Source: Rhodospirillaceae bacterium
GTDB lineage: Bacteria > Pseudomonadota > Alphaproteobacteria > GCA-2731375
Direction of reading: 5' to 3'
Length of the DNA stretch: 64,000 nucleotides
Assembly (NCBI GenBank): GCA_018660265.1
Contig: JABJKS010000089.1
Location: 62,001-126,000, forward strand
A program made the translations under genes and the position numbers. Below are positions 1-9,426 of this stretch, in pieces. Every line of letters begins with the position of its first letter. Position 1 is the stretch's first letter. The notes beneath the pieces are model-generated. The model saw nothing but the letters and a program-made list of their open reading frames with translations. It was not told the origin of the DNA and did not search any database.

Positions 1-3000
1 TTGACCATGCGCCGCCTCCACGGCGGCAATGCCCAATTCCGGCTGCCCCGACCAGCCATAGATCTCCGCCAACAGGGTCTGGATATAGGGTGTAATTTGT
101 AGTGCGCCCGTACCCTGATAAATTTTCAAGCCGTCCTGCAATATCGCCAACCCCTCTTCACCGTCCCCCAGTGCCGCCATGGCCCAGCCCTGCATCACCT
201 TGGCCCAGCCGAACCAATAGGGATAATCGTTCTGACGGGCCAACGCGATGGCTGCCTCCGCATGTTGGCGGGTTGCATCCGGTTCACGGCAGAATTGAAA
301 CATCGATGCGGCAAGGCCATGAGCATAGGCCTGACTGAAAGGGTGCTGGATGGCATCACCATGGGCCAGCGCCTGGTGAATATTGTCCCGCGCTGCCGCC
401 CCATCACCCAAAAACCAATGCACCCACGCCGTCATGCTCAAACCAATGACCGCAGGATCTGTGCCTTGCGAAAACTTCTGCATACCATGGCTTGCCGGAT
501 CGTAGATTTCGTTGGCGCGCTGCAGATCCGCCAGGGCGGCGGAGAAATCGCCCGTAAAGAACGAACACATCCCCACAGAGCGATACCCGCCCATCGCCAG
601 GTCGCGGTTGTCCTCTGCCAAGGCGATGGAGAGTTGACGTTGGGCCAGCTCCCGAGATTTTCCCACCTCGCCTTTCAGGAAGAAAACATTCCCCAATCCA
701 CGCAGGACGTTGACCTTCTTAGCACTGTCATCGCTGCTCTGGCTCAGGACATAGGCGCGTTGGTAATTCGCCTCCACGCTTGCCGCCGACCAACCCTCAA
801 CCGCCAGCAAAGACGCGCCCAAGGCCAGGCGAAAATCCAGTTCCTGCTCTGAACGCACCGGGCCCTCCTCTAGTTGGAGCAGTTCCGATAGGCCCTGCCG
901 CAGGTTCGATACCGCCTCCACCAACTCAGACCTTTCATTGGCGCGTTGCCCTGCTTCAAACCAATGATCGACGGCCTTGCGCGGTTGTTTGCCAGCAGAA
1001 AAATGGCGTGCGACCACTTCCGGTTCCGCCAACGCACGAGCGGGGAATTCGTGCAGCAAAACATCCGCCACCCGGCCATGATACCGCTGGCAGGTGCTGC
1101 GCAATAACGTCTCATATGCCGTATCCTGGACCAGGGAATGTTTGAAGCTGTATATGGCTTCGGGCGGAATGCCTCTGCACGAGATCAGTTCTGCATCGAC
1201 CGCCCGTTCCAAAGCCGCCTGTGAAGCCGCATGAGAGCCACCCAGAACCGCTGCCGCCAAATCATAGGGGAATGATCGCCCAATAACTGCGCCGATTTGC
1301 ACCACCTCTCGTGCGGAGCCAAGTCGGTCCAACCGTGCGATAAGAGAGGCCTGAAGGCTGGTGGGGATAGCCTCTATCGCGCCCCCATCAACACCGTCAT
1401 TGCCGGATGTCTCGGCCTCCAGGACCGATTTTGTCAGCTCCTCAATGTAAAGGGGAATGCCGTCCGCCCGCTCCGCTATGCCTTCGATCATCTGGCGCGG
1501 GAGCACCCCGCTGCCGATTGAAGCCGCAATTTCCAGGCTTTCCGCCCGGTCCAAACGGTTTAGGTCCATTGATATCAAATTCGGAAAATTCCGCACAGGG
1601 AAGGTATAGGACGGACGATGAGTGATCAGCATCAGAACCGGTGCCGCTTGGATTAAGGCCATGGTTTCGATCAACAATGCCTCCGTGGTCGGATCAATCC
1701 AATGGGCGTCCTCCAGACAGAACAGGACCGGCTGCTGTCGGCTGAGGTCAATTAGCTGTTGGTTCAGGGCAGCGATTGTATTTTTTCGGCGCTGCTGCGC
1801 GGTCTGCCCAGGGCTAGGAGACCGCCCCTCTTCCGGCAACGACATCAACGCCGCCAATAGGGGCCCGGTTTCTGTGATATCCTCACTTCCCAGGCGCAAA
1901 AGATTATCCAATTTGGCGCGTTTTTGACTATCTGTATCCTCCGGGGCGAACCGTGCTGTTCGCTCCAATCTTTGGATGACCGGGTAAAGTCCGGTGTTGG
2001 TGTGATGGGCCGAGCATTGAAAACCAAGATGGAAATGCGCCTGATCCGCAATATGTTCCCGCAGGGCAAGGGCCAAGCGGGATTTTCCAATGCCCGCCTC
2101 CCCGGACAATAAGACAACCTGACCCGCGCCTTCTTTTGCCGCTTGCCAGGATTGTTGTAGCACCGACAATTCGTGCCCACGGCCAAAAATGGGGCCTAAG
2201 TGAGGTCCATGGGCAGCCTCAAACCGGCTTTCCGCACCGCCTTCACCCGTTACCTGCCAGGCAGCAACAGGTTCAGCAAAGCCCTTTAAAAGATGCAGGC
2301 CAAGATCCTGCATGGCAAAATTGGCCCCGACCAACCGATGTGTGGTGGCACCGATGACGACCTGACCGGGTTCAGCAACGCCCTGCAAGCGAGCTGCAAG
2401 ATTTGGCGTCTGCCCCGTCACAGCCTGTTCTTCCAATGCCGCATCGCCTTCCAGGTCGCCAACGACCACCTGGCCGGTCGCGATGCCAAGGCGGGCGGAC
2501 AGGACCCCACCACCGGGTTGCTCAATCGTTCTGACTGCACGGGCGGCATCAAGGGCAGCCCTGACTGCGCGTTCTGCCTGATCCTCGTAGGCCCGTGGCC
2601 AGCCGAAATAGGCCAGCACGCCATCGCCCAGGAATTTTGCAACATGCCCGCCGTATTGTGTGATCGCGCCGACAACTGCGTCTTGATAAAGACGCATGAC
2701 GTTACGCAGAATTTCAGGGTCCAACCGCTGTGACAATTCGGTTGAGCCGACCAGGTCACAGAACATAATGGTCAGCAATCGGCGTTCTTCAACTTTGCTG
2801 ATTGGGTATTCGCCAACCTTTGGCTCTATCGCTGAGATTGCACCCAGCATGGCTGCTGCGTTGGCGATCCGCCGACGCGGTCCTAGAGGCAGGCCAAGGT
2901 CCTTCAGATCATTATCCGTAAGCAAGGCTACATCACGGAGCGCGACATGATTTGCCTCGAAAACATCACCCCAATGTTCGAGTTCAAGTGTCGTAAGCCA

Positions 3001-3021
3001 ATCGCGAATATTATCCGTCAT
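1..3021 (-). CDS. SAM / class III adenylate cyclase / AAA-ATPase / TPR protein (3' end beyond the window)
   Basis: Read on the minus strand from the ATG at 3021, 1007 codons stay open to the window edge, so the C-terminus is missing. Residues 1-60 look like a SAM-type helical domain. Residues 80-250 form a class III nucleotide cyclase domain, with metal-binding Asp in FCDLVGST (D89) and FLGDG (D133). Walker A GEAGIGKSR lies at 307-315 and Walker B LFCLEDAHWID at 433-443, giving a STAND/AAA-type NTPase. The rest is helical with TPR-like repeats. Family members are large cytoplasmic signal proteins thought to couple a sensed input to cAMP production. Substrate (ATP) and trigger are inferred. 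It is transcribed in the same direction as pssA but on the far side of a 116-bp gap. Confidence 0.9.
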   Translation of the reverse strand, partial: MTDNIRDWLTTLELEHWGDVFEANHVALRDVALLTDNDLKDLGLPLGPRRRIANAAAMLGAISAIEPKVGEYPISKVEERRLLTIMFCDLVGSTELSQRLDPEILRNVMRLYQDAVVGAITQYGGHVAKFLGDGVLAYFGWPRAYEDQAERAVRAALDAARAVRTIEQPGGGVLSARLGIATGQVVVGDLEGDAALEEQAVTGQTPNLAARLQGVAEPGQVVIGATTHRLVGANFAMQDLGLHLLKGFAEPVAAWQVTGEGGAESRFEAAHGPHLGPIFGRGHELSVLQQSWQAAKEGAGQVVLLSGEAGIGKSRLALALREHIADQAHFHLGFQCSAHHTNTGLYPVIQRLERTARFAPEDTDSQKRAKLDNLLRLGSEDITETGPLLAALMSLPEEGRSPSPGQTAQQRRKNTIAALNQQLIDLSRQQPVLFCLEDAHWIDPTTEALLIETMALIQAAPVLMLITHRPSYTFPVRNFPNLISMDLNRLDRAESLEIAASIGSGVLPRQMIEGIAERADGIPLYIEELTKSVLEAETSGNDGVDGGAIEAIPTSLQASLIARLDRLGSAREVVQIGAVIGRSFPYDLAAAVLGGSHAASQAALERAVDAELISCRGIPPEAIYSFKHSLVQDTAYETLLRSTCQRYHGRVADVLLHEFPARALAEPEVVARHFSAGKQPRKAVDHWFEAGQRANERSELVEAVSNLRQGLSELLQLEEGPVRSEQELDFRLALGASLLAVEGWSAASVEANYQRAYVLSQSSDDSAKKVNVLRGLGNVFFLKGEVGKSRELAQRQLSIALAEDNRDLAMGGYRSVGMCSFFTGDFSAALADLQRANEIYDPASHGMQKFSQGTDPAVIGLSMTAWVHWFLGDGAAARDNIHQALAHGDAIQHPFSQAYAHGLAASMFQFCREPDATRQHAEAAIALARQNDYPYWFGWAKVMQGWAMAALGDGEEGLAILQDGLKIYQGTGALQITPYIQTLLAEIYGWSGQPELGIAAVEAAHGQ

Positions 3022-3137
3022 CCTGGCCTCCGCCAGAAAGCCTTTAACGGGGCCCCGCCGGGAAGCCTATCAGGTTGGAGGTTTTATACCATGATCAAAT
3101 CGGAATATGGCCCAAGCGGCAAACGCGACGAATAGGA

Positions 3138-3962
3138 CTATTGCGTCTTGTCTTCGTTGATTTCCGCCTCGACCTCGGCCCCATCTGCATCGTCTACGGC
3201 CGGATCAGGCGTTGCGGCGGCAAGGCGTTGCTGGGCGCGGAAGCTGAACGGGATGGATATCAGATACAGCGCGCCAAGAACCGAGAGTACGAACCAGGGA
3301 TAGGTGGCCAATACGGCCGCGACAATGCCGACCACCACCAATAACGGCAGCACCATTTCACGGCGGATGCGAACCCGCTTGAAGGAATAAGTGGGGATCT
3401 GGCTGATCATCATGAAGGCGACCAACAAAAGCCAAATCGCCATGAACACCGGCTGGCGCATGATGCTGTCACCGATCTGAAAACTGACCGCGATGGGCAA
3501 CAGGGCAATGCAGGCCCCGGCAGGTGCTGCCATGCCGGTAAAGAAATAACTGGTCCAGGCCGGTTGGTCCGGATTATCAAGCGCGGTGTTAAAGCGGGCC
3601 AGCCGCAGGGCGCAGCAGGTTGAGTAGGCGAGCCCCGCAATCCAGCCAATGCCGCCCAGGACTTCCGTGCTCCATAAATAGATTACCAACGCCGGTGCGA
3701 CACCAAAAGCAATGAAGTCCGAGAGGGAGTCCAACTCGGCACCGAATTTCGTGGCACCTTTTAGCAACCGGGCCATGCGCCCGTCCAGGCCATCGAGAAT
3801 GCCGGCAACAATGATCGCAGCGACGGCGAGTTCCCATTTTTCCTGCATCGCAAAACGGATCGCCGACATGCCGGCGCACAGCGCCAGGACCGTTAGAATA
3901 TTCGGAATCAGGCTGTTGACCGGTAAATCCCGAAGCCGGCGATTCCTGCGTCCAATCTTCAT
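3138..3962 (-). CDS. pssA: CDP-diacylglycerol-serine O-phosphatidyltransferase
   Basis: This 274-residue inner-membrane enzyme makes phosphatidylserine from CDP-diacylglycerol and serine, the first step to phosphatidylethanolamine. The CDP-alcohol phosphatidyltransferase signature runs from D57 to D82 (DGLDGRMAR, then G74, D78, D82). Several hydrophobic helices follow. The C-terminal tail is acidic. The ATG overlaps the end of psd by 4 bp, so the pair is translationally coupled and the product of this enzyme feeds psd directly. The length fits the membrane-bound (type II) bacterial PssA class. Confidence 0.95.
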   Translation of the reverse strand: MKIGRRNRRLRDLPVNSLIPNILTVLALCAGMSAIRFAMQEKWELAVAAIIVAGILDGLDGRMARLLKGATKFGAELDSLSDFIAFGVAPALVIYLWSTEVLGGIGWIAGLAYSTCCALRLARFNTALDNPDQPAWTSYFFTGMAAPAGACIALLPIAVSFQIGDSIMRQPVFMAIWLLLVAFMMISQIPTYSFKRVRIRREMVLPLLVVVGIVAAVLATYPWFVLSVLGALYLISIPFSFRAQQRLAAATPDPAVDDADGAEVEAEINEDKTQ

Positions 3963-4651
3963 CGAACATCTCCCCGCCGCTGTTCTTCATCACCATCGCA
4001 ATCGGCCAGCACGGTTTCCCCCGCCACCGCCGTTTGCCCCACCGCCACCAAGGGCGCGGTAGCTGCATCAAGATAAACATCAACCCGGCTGCCAAAGCGG
4101 ATCAAGCCAAAGCGTTCGCCGGCGCGGACCCGCTGCCCCTCGAACAAACCGCAGACAATGCGCCGCGCAACAAGGCCCGCAATCTGGACGAAGGCAATAT
4201 CCTGGCCCATCGAAGTTGTCATGCGGATCGCCTGGCGTTCATTGTCGGTGGAGGCCTTATCCAGGGAGGCATTGAGGAACTTGCCCGGTCGATAAGACAC
4301 GGCGGTGATTTCGCCATCAATGGGGATGCGGTTCACATGCACATTGAATACGTTCATGAAGACGGCAATGCGCTGGCGGGGTTCATCGCCCATGCCCAGT
4401 TCGCCAGGCGGCACCGCCATCTCGATCGATTGGACGACGCCATCAGCGGGCGAAATGATCAAACCGTCACGGTTCGGCGTGGTGCGTTCGGGATCGCGGA
4501 AAAAATAGACGCACCAACACGTCAACAATACGCCAAGCCAGCCCAGGGGGTCGGCGATCCAAAACAGAATGATCGTCGCAACAGCAAAAATCGCGATGAA
4601 GCGATAGCCCTCCCGGTTGATCGGCACGATGACTGCTTTCAATGCGTCCAT
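3959..4651 (-). CDS. psd: phosphatidylserine decarboxylase proenzyme
   Basis: A 230-residue short-form (PSD-A-like) phosphatidylserine decarboxylase, which converts phosphatidylserine to phosphatidylethanolamine at the inner membrane. Two hydrophobic helices lie at about 17-52, followed by FRDPER and the self-cleavage site in [10 protein letters not shown]. Ser188 would become the pyruvoyl group after cleavage between G187 and S188. The gene lies directly upstream of pssA with a 4-bp ATGA overlap. The Psd-PssA order is common in Alphaproteobacteria. Confidence 0.95.
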   Translation of the reverse strand: MDALKAVIVPINREGYRFIAIFAVATIILFWIADPLGWLGVLLTCWCVYFFRDPERTTPNRDGLIISPADGVVQSIEMAVPPGELGMGDEPRQRIAVFMNVFNVHVNRIPIDGEITAVSYRPGKFLNASLDKASTDNERQAIRMTTSMGQDIAFVQIAGLVARRIVCGLFEGQRVRAGERFGLIRFGSRVDVYLDAATAPLVAVGQTAVAGETVLADCDGDEEQRRGDVR

Positions 4652-4687
4652 AACGTTGTCAAATTCCCAATTTCGGCGATCGCATAA

Positions 4688-6565
4688 CTATTCCGCCGGT
4701 ACTTTATTCAGCGATAAATCATCCTTATCCAGACGCTGCAATTGTTGCAAGGCCTCTGCTTGTTCCTGTTGCCGTTGCCACATGGCGCTATAGACACCGG
4801 ATGCTGCCAACAATGCCTCATGCCGGCCTCGTTCGACAATGTGCCCGGCCTCGAGAACGATGATTTCATCCGCATCGACGATCGTCGACAGGCGATGGGC
4901 AATAACCAATGTGGTGCGATCACGGGAAACCAGGCGCAACGCAGCCTGGATCTCTTTCTCGGTCTGGGAATCCAGGGCCGATGTCGCCTCATCAAACAGC
5001 AATATCGCCGGATCTTTCAGGATGGTTCGGGCAATGGCTACACGTTGTTTTTCGCCGCCCGAAAGTTTCAGGCCACGCTCTCCGACAGCTGATTCATATC
5101 CATCGGGTAAAGCGGTGATAAAATCATGGATCTGGGCCAGCTTGGCCGCCGCCTCAATTTCCTCATCCGTGGCATCCACCCGGCCATATCGAATGTTGTA
5201 GCGAATACTATCGTTAAACAGCACCGTATCCTGGGGCACAATACCCACATTGGCGCGCAACGAGGCCTGGGTAACATCGCGGACATCCTGACCGTCGATC
5301 AGTACGCGCCCGCCTTGCACATCGTAAAAGCGGAACAGAATGCGGGAAATGGTTGATTTACCCGCGCCCGATGGGCCGACGATGGCCACCGTATGTCCCG
5401 CCGGCACAGAGAAATCCACCCCGTGCAGGATTTGCCGGTCCGGTCCATAGCCGAAATCGACGCCTTCAAACGTGACCGCCCCGTCCGTGATCTGCAAAGG
5501 CACGGCGTCAGGCTCATCAGCCACCTCCGCATGGACATTGATCAACTCAAACATCTTGTCCATATCCACCAGGCTCTGTTTGATCTCCCGATAGACAAAG
5601 CCCAAAAAGCCCAGGGGCTGATACAGCTGCATCATAAAGGTGTTGATCAGCACGAAATCGCCGATGGTCAGCTCCTTATCGATTACACCTTTTGCCGCCA
5701 GCACCATGACCGTGCACATACCAAAGGCGATGATCACCCCTTGACCGATATTCAACAGGGCCAGAGAGGTTTGGCTGCGCACGGCGGCAATTTCATAACG
5801 CGCCATGGATTGGTTGAAGCGATCCGCCTCGTGACCCTCGTTGCCAAAATACTTCACGGTTTCAAAGTTCAACAGACTGTCGATAGCCCGGGTGCTGGCC
5901 TCGCTGTCGGTGCGATTCATCTCGCGTCGATGCTTCAGACGCCATTCCGTGATGGTCAGGGTAAAAAGGATATAGACCCCTACGGATATCAGGGTGATGG
6001 TGGAATATCCCGGTCCATAGTTGATCAACAACACGCCGCAGACCAAAGAAAGCTCCAACAACGTCGGCAGGATGTTGAACAGGGAAAATCGCAGTAGAAA
6101 GTCGATCCCCTTGGTGCCCCGTTCGATGACCCGGCTTAATCCACCGGTTTGCCGATCCAGGTGGAACGCCAGAGAAAGCCTGTGCAAATGGCGAAAAACC
6201 TGCAAGGCGACCATGCGAAGGGCGTTTTGCCCCACTTTGGCAAAGACCGCGTCGCGCAACTCACCAAACGCCTGTCCCGCAACACGGGCGGCACCATAGG
6301 CCAGGATCATCAGCACCGGGATCGCGATCACCGTAGCCGTGGTTTCATCGCCACCCGTAATATTGAGCGTATCTATAACTTCCTTGTAGACGAAGGGAAT
6401 AAAAACAATCGCGACTTTCGCCAAGGCCAGCAACACCATGGCGACCACAACCCGGAACCGTAAATCCGGCCGCCCTTGGGGCCACAAATACGGCATCAAG
6501 GTCGCCAAGGTATGCCAATGGCTGCGGCTTGGCCCGTCCTCCGCCGGATTGAAACTACTGCGCAT
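4688..6565 (-). CDS. ATM1-type ABC exporter, fused permease and ATPase
   Basis: A 625-residue half-transporter. The N-terminal six-helix exporter domain contains ETVKYFGNEGHEADRF, typical of the ATM1/HMT1 branch. The nucleotide-binding domain has Walker A GPSGAGKST near residue 397, signature LSGGEKQRVAIAR and Walker B ILLFDEATSALDS. Bacterial ATM1-like proteins export glutathione-bound metals or sulfur species and protect against heavy metals. That role is inferred from the family. The gene lies 36 bp upstream of psd on the same strand, so it may lead the operon. The upstream gap holds a dispersed repeat. Confidence 0.9.
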   Translation of the reverse strand: MRSSFNPAEDGPSRSHWHTLATLMPYLWPQGRPDLRFRVVVAMVLLALAKVAIVFIPFVYKEVIDTLNITGGDETTATVIAIPVLMILAYGAARVAGQAFGELRDAVFAKVGQNALRMVALQVFRHLHRLSLAFHLDRQTGGLSRVIERGTKGIDFLLRFSLFNILPTLLELSLVCGVLLINYGPGYSTITLISVGVYILFTLTITEWRLKHRREMNRTDSEASTRAIDSLLNFETVKYFGNEGHEADRFNQSMARYEIAAVRSQTSLALLNIGQGVIIAFGMCTVMVLAAKGVIDKELTIGDFVLINTFMMQLYQPLGFLGFVYREIKQSLVDMDKMFELINVHAEVADEPDAVPLQITDGAVTFEGVDFGYGPDRQILHGVDFSVPAGHTVAIVGPSGAGKSTISRILFRFYDVQGGRVLIDGQDVRDVTQASLRANVGIVPQDTVLFNDSIRYNIRYGRVDATDEEIEAAAKLAQIHDFITALPDGYESAVGERGLKLSGGEKQRVAIARTILKDPAILLFDEATSALDSQTEKEIQAALRLVSRDRTTLVIAHRLSTIVDADEIIVLEAGHIVERGRHEALLAASGVYSAMWQRQQEQAEALQQLQRLDKDDLSLNKVPAE

Positions 6566-6904
6566 TATGTACCGTCATCCCCACAGGCTTTGCATAGCGG
6601 ACCCTGCCGCCTGCACGATATGTAAGACGTTTGAGCGAAAAGAAACAGGGGATAGCATGACAGCCCAAAACTTTTACCCAAAAACCTAGAGCATTTCCAA
6701 TCAGGAAATGCTCAGACTCCTAAGAATAGAGCAATTTTTCCAATCATTTAGAATCGCCCCAGTGCTTTGGGCGATTCACGTTGGATCGGAATTGCTCTAG
6801 GTCAGGCCCGGAAAAGCGGCACGGAGCCTAAGATATTAGCTAATTCGTTTACCTGAATTTAACTCTGCACAGGTGTAATCATTGTTGAATAGTGGAGTGT
6901 GTGG
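6566..6904. other. gene-free stretch between the ATM1-like gene and a hypothetical gene
   Basis: About 340 bp separate two divergently transcribed genes. The left part must hold the promoter of the ABC exporter. The centre is repeat copy A. On the right, GGAG at 6894-6897 serves as ribosome binding site for the next gene. I see no convincing coding sequence. Confidence 0.6.
6686..6800 (+). repeat. dispersed two-hairpin palindromic repeat, copy A
   Basis: The 115-bp element begins CTAGAGCATTTCC and ends GGAATTGCTCTAG, so its ends are inverted repeats. Inside are two near-perfect hairpins: GAGCATTTCC/GGAAATGCTC (6689-6713, 5-nt loop) and GAATCGCCC/GGGCGATTC (6751-6777). The second is enclosed by AGAGCAATT and AATTGCTCT. 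Copies B and C share the linker GACTC(C/T)TAAGAA and the CCAATCA(C/T)TTAG block. The element is non-coding and MITE- or REP-like. No transposase is visible. Confidence 0.85.
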
Positions 6905-7396
6905 ATGTCTGTCGATTACCAGGATGATTTAGCCGAAGATTGGGATATGGCGGAGGCCATGCCCGGTTCTGTAGATAATGGCGGCGAGGCAGCATTTTCC
7001 AATTTGAATGAAGCGTTGGAGCAGGCCGGTTCCGTCCTTGGGGATATGAGCGCTGAATTGCCGATTGCATTCCGCTTCGACTGGCAAAATATGGCTATTT
7101 TTTGCCAGATTATCGAACAGAATGATGGCATCATCCTGAAACTATCGGCGGATCTCGGCCCTATGCCGTTCAGCATCGAGAATAAGGGCCGGCGTTCCTA
7201 TTTAAGGCTGCTGCGCGGCCCAAATGTTGATCTGCCCATTGGCAAGTTCCTGGTAACGGAACAACGCCGCTTTCGCCATTGCGTGGAACGCCCGCTGAAC
7301 AGCGTCGTAAATGGCAGCAATATCGTCACAGCGGTCGTACAATCGTTGCTGTTGGCCCGGCCATATTACGAATTGGCGAAGACCGAACTTCGCTAA
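6905..7396 (+). CDS. conserved-looking hypothetical protein
   Basis: A 163-residue soluble protein with an acidic N-terminus (about 1-45) and a mixed alpha/beta body. I do not recognise the family. The ATG at 6905 is chosen because GGAG lies 7 bases upstream. An in-frame GTG at 6899 is a weaker alternative. There is no signal peptide or membrane segment. It stands alone between a repeat-bearing gap and convergent hspQ. The fold of the central part faintly resembles small sensory-transduction or YbjN-type regulators, but I cannot support a function. Confidence 0.7.
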   Translation: MSVDYQDDLAEDWDMAEAMPGSVDNGGEAAFSNLNEALEQAGSVLGDMSAELPIAFRFDWQNMAIFCQIIEQNDGIILKLSADLGPMPFSIENKGRRSYLRLLRGPNVDLPIGKFLVTEQRRFRHCVERPLNSVVNGSNIVTAVVQSLLLARPYYELAKTELR

Positions 7397-7448
7397 CTAA
7401 TTTTTGCTGACTAGACTTTGCCACGGCAGCGTTGTTTTCCAGAGCCGG

Positions 7449-7781
7449 CTAGTTGATCGGCATATCACGCCTAACGTAACGCCCGTCTTCAACGCCGGCA
7501 AAATAGTCATCCACTTCCGGGTGGCGCACCGGCGCATCGTTGTCGTCCGTTAGTAAATTCTGCTCCGACACATAGGCCACGTAGGTGGTTTGGGCATTTT
7601 CCGCCAACAGATGATAGAACGGCTGTTCACGGCGGGGGCGTACACTTTCCGGAATGGACATCAGCCATTCTTCGGAATTTGCGAAAACCGGATCAACGTC
7701 AAAAACCACGCCCCGAAACGGGTGAATGCGGTGTTTAACGACATCGCCGATCTGAAATTTTGCGACCATAATCGTCGTCAC
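7449..7781 (-). CDS. hspQ: heat shock protein HspQ (YccV-like, hemimethylated-DNA-binding domain family)
   Basis: This 110-residue protein matches the HspQ/YccV family along its whole length: FQIGDVVKHRIHPFRGVVFD at the start, then REQPFYHLLAE and YVSEQNLL, ending in a charged tail. In E. coli HspQ promotes turnover of damaged or regulatory proteins as a Lon specificity factor and binds hemimethylated oriC DNA. Which role applies here is unknown. The GTG at 7781 has GAGGAG 11 bases upstream. An in-frame ATG at 7769 is possible and would drop four residues. Confidence 0.92.
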   Translation of the reverse strand: MTTIMVAKFQIGDVVKHRIHPFRGVVFDVDPVFANSEEWLMSIPESVRPRREQPFYHLLAENAQTTYVAYVSEQNLLTDDNDAPVRHPEVDDYFAGVEDGRYVRRDMPIN

Positions 7782-7861
7782 GTCACCACAGGCTCCTCTA
7801 TCACGCGCCGAAATCTACTATCGGCTCGATTCTCTACGTCTACAAGTATCTATCTAGCACA

Positions 7862-8365
7862 TCATGATCCTTTGATCACCTGCCAACTTCCATCCGGTTG
7901 CCGACAGGCTGTGCCGTAGGCTTGTTGCACTTGATCGTTGATCACGACGCTATGTTGATATTCCCGGCAATAGCGACCGGTATTCGTCTGACCCTCGCGG
8001 GTGGTGCGGACTTCACCATAATGACCACTATCGGGATTGGACCATTCGATGCTTTCCCCCATTGGCGCGACATAGGCCTCTACCTGGGCATTTGTCATGG
8101 CCATGCGGTCAGCCCTGTCCAAAGAGCGACCAATTTCCGCCCCTACGAAAGCCCCCAGAATAGTGCCGGCAGCCACGGCAACGACACGTCCGCGGCCCTT
8201 GCCAATGCTGGAGCCCGCCAAAGCGCCGCCGACGGCACCCAGCAATGTACCAGCACCCTGTTTTGGGGCCTCTGTCGTAATACAGGCGCTCAATAATACT
8301 GCGGCTGCGGTGATCGCCGCGATGGGGGCGGCGGTTCGCTTGGTAAATCGATTTGAGGTGTTCAT
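7862..8365 (-). CDS. glycine-zipper lipoprotein, 17-kDa surface-antigen type
   Basis: 167 residues from the ATG at 8365. The N-terminus is a lipoprotein signal peptide ending in lipobox LLSAC. It is followed by two glycine-zipper hydrophobic segments (GTLLGAVGGALAGSSIGKG and GTILGAFVGAEIGRSLD) typical of rickettsial 17-kDa antigen/RT0821-like outer-membrane lipoproteins. A C-terminal surface-antigen domain contains YCREYQHSVVI and ends in a GSWQV strand. It is probably anchored in the outer membrane. Its role is structural or unknown. An upstream in-frame ATG at 8377 is less likely because it would only extend the signal region. Confidence 0.85.
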   Translation of the reverse strand: MNTSNRFTKRTAAPIAAITAAAVLLSACITTEAPKQGAGTLLGAVGGALAGSSIGKGRGRVVAVAAGTILGAFVGAEIGRSLDRADRMAMTNAQVEAYVAPMGESIEWSNPDSGHYGEVRTTREGQTNTGRYCREYQHSVVINDQVQQAYGTACRQPDGSWQVIKGS

Positions 8366-8531
8366 GACAGTCTCCAATTCCGGTTCTGCAATTTCAGTAT
8401 GGACAAGATGTCATGCCCTGCCTGAATGACGACTGAGGATCTTATTCATCTTAGGTTCATCTTTCAAAATGCGCTGAAGGTCCGTAGGATCAGGGGCCTA
8501 AGGGGAGACTAATCCAAAAGGCAGGGATGTA

Positions 8532-9425
8532 GTGGAGATCGACGCCGAAGACGCGAAAAAGACGATCCTGGATTATTGCCTGCGCAAGGGCGCGCTGGCG
8601 GCAGGGGTCGCTGATCTGGCGGCATTGGAACGTATTGCCCCGCCCGGCCATCGGCCAAGCGATCTTATGCCGAAAATCAAATCCGTGATCTCCCTTGGTG
8701 TCGGGGGCCAGACCCAGGGTGCCTGGTCCGTGCCCGCCAAGGCCATGGGCTATTTCGGATCTACCGAAACACGGGCCTATACCATCGCATATGGCGCAGC
8801 TTTCCTGATCGAAAGTCGATATCAGACTCCGGCGATTTATTGCCCCCCCGATATGGATAACGAAAAAGGCCCCCGCGTGCCTTTGCAAAGCCTGAAACTG
8901 CATGCCGAAGTCGCGGGCATCGGCGCGCGCTCTTTGGCGGGCGATATCCTGTTGCATCCTGAATTCGGTTATATGTACTTCGCCTCCATCTTCACCGAGC
9001 TGGAATTGCCCCCCGACCAGCCCATGGAAACGAACCCTTGTCCCGCACCTTCGTGCGTTGCCATGTACCGGCAGATTGGGCGCACGCCATGTCAGAAATT
9101 CTGCCCCGTGCAATGTCTGTCGGGCAGCATCGACGAAGACGGCAAACAGGCTGAAATGCATTACGACATGGCCGCCTGCGCCGAGATGAGCCAGCAATAC
9201 GAAGCCGTTCCCGCCATGTTGTCCGAGGCGATGGCGGCAGAGGACGCCCAGGGCCGGGAAGACGCCCTGTTCGATCCCGACAACAAGATGTTGTGGTACA
9301 AAATGTCGGTCGGGTCTGGCGGTCTGTTGGCGCAATGTTTCGAATGTATGCGGGTCTGTCCCATCGCCACGAAAGCGCCCCTGGCCGACCCCATTCGCCG
9401 GTCTATCGCCAAAGAGGGCGTTTGA
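8532..9425 (+). CDS. QueG-like 4Fe-4S iron-sulfur protein
   Basis: A 297-residue cytoplasmic protein starting at GTG. Cysteines are arranged as in epoxyqueuosine reductase and related corrinoid or Fe-S proteins: C170 and C175, then CQKFCPVQC (187-195) and CFECMRVCP (269-277). These could hold two 4Fe-4S clusters. The order is unusual compared with canonical QueG, and the DUF/HEAT C-terminal part is absent, so it is a relative rather than proven queG. It ends one base before the acyl-CoA ligase gene. Tight coupling suggests a redox role in the same pathway rather than tRNA modification. Confidence 0.8.
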   Translation: MEIDAEDAKKTILDYCLRKGALAAGVADLAALERIAPPGHRPSDLMPKIKSVISLGVGGQTQGAWSVPAKAMGYFGSTETRAYTIAYGAAFLIESRYQTPAIYCPPDMDNEKGPRVPLQSLKLHAEVAGIGARSLAGDILLHPEFGYMYFASIFTELELPPDQPMETNPCPAPSCVAMYRQIGRTPCQKFCPVQCLSGSIDEDGKQAEMHYDMAACAEMSQQYEAVPAMLSEAMAAEDAQGREDALFDPDNKMLWYKMSVGSGGLLAQCFECMRVCPIATKAPLADPIRRSIAKEGV

Positions 9426-9426
9426 G

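Noticed and set aside
3091-3135. 14-codon plus-strand frame with GGAGG upstream
   Set aside because: Very short and without further support.
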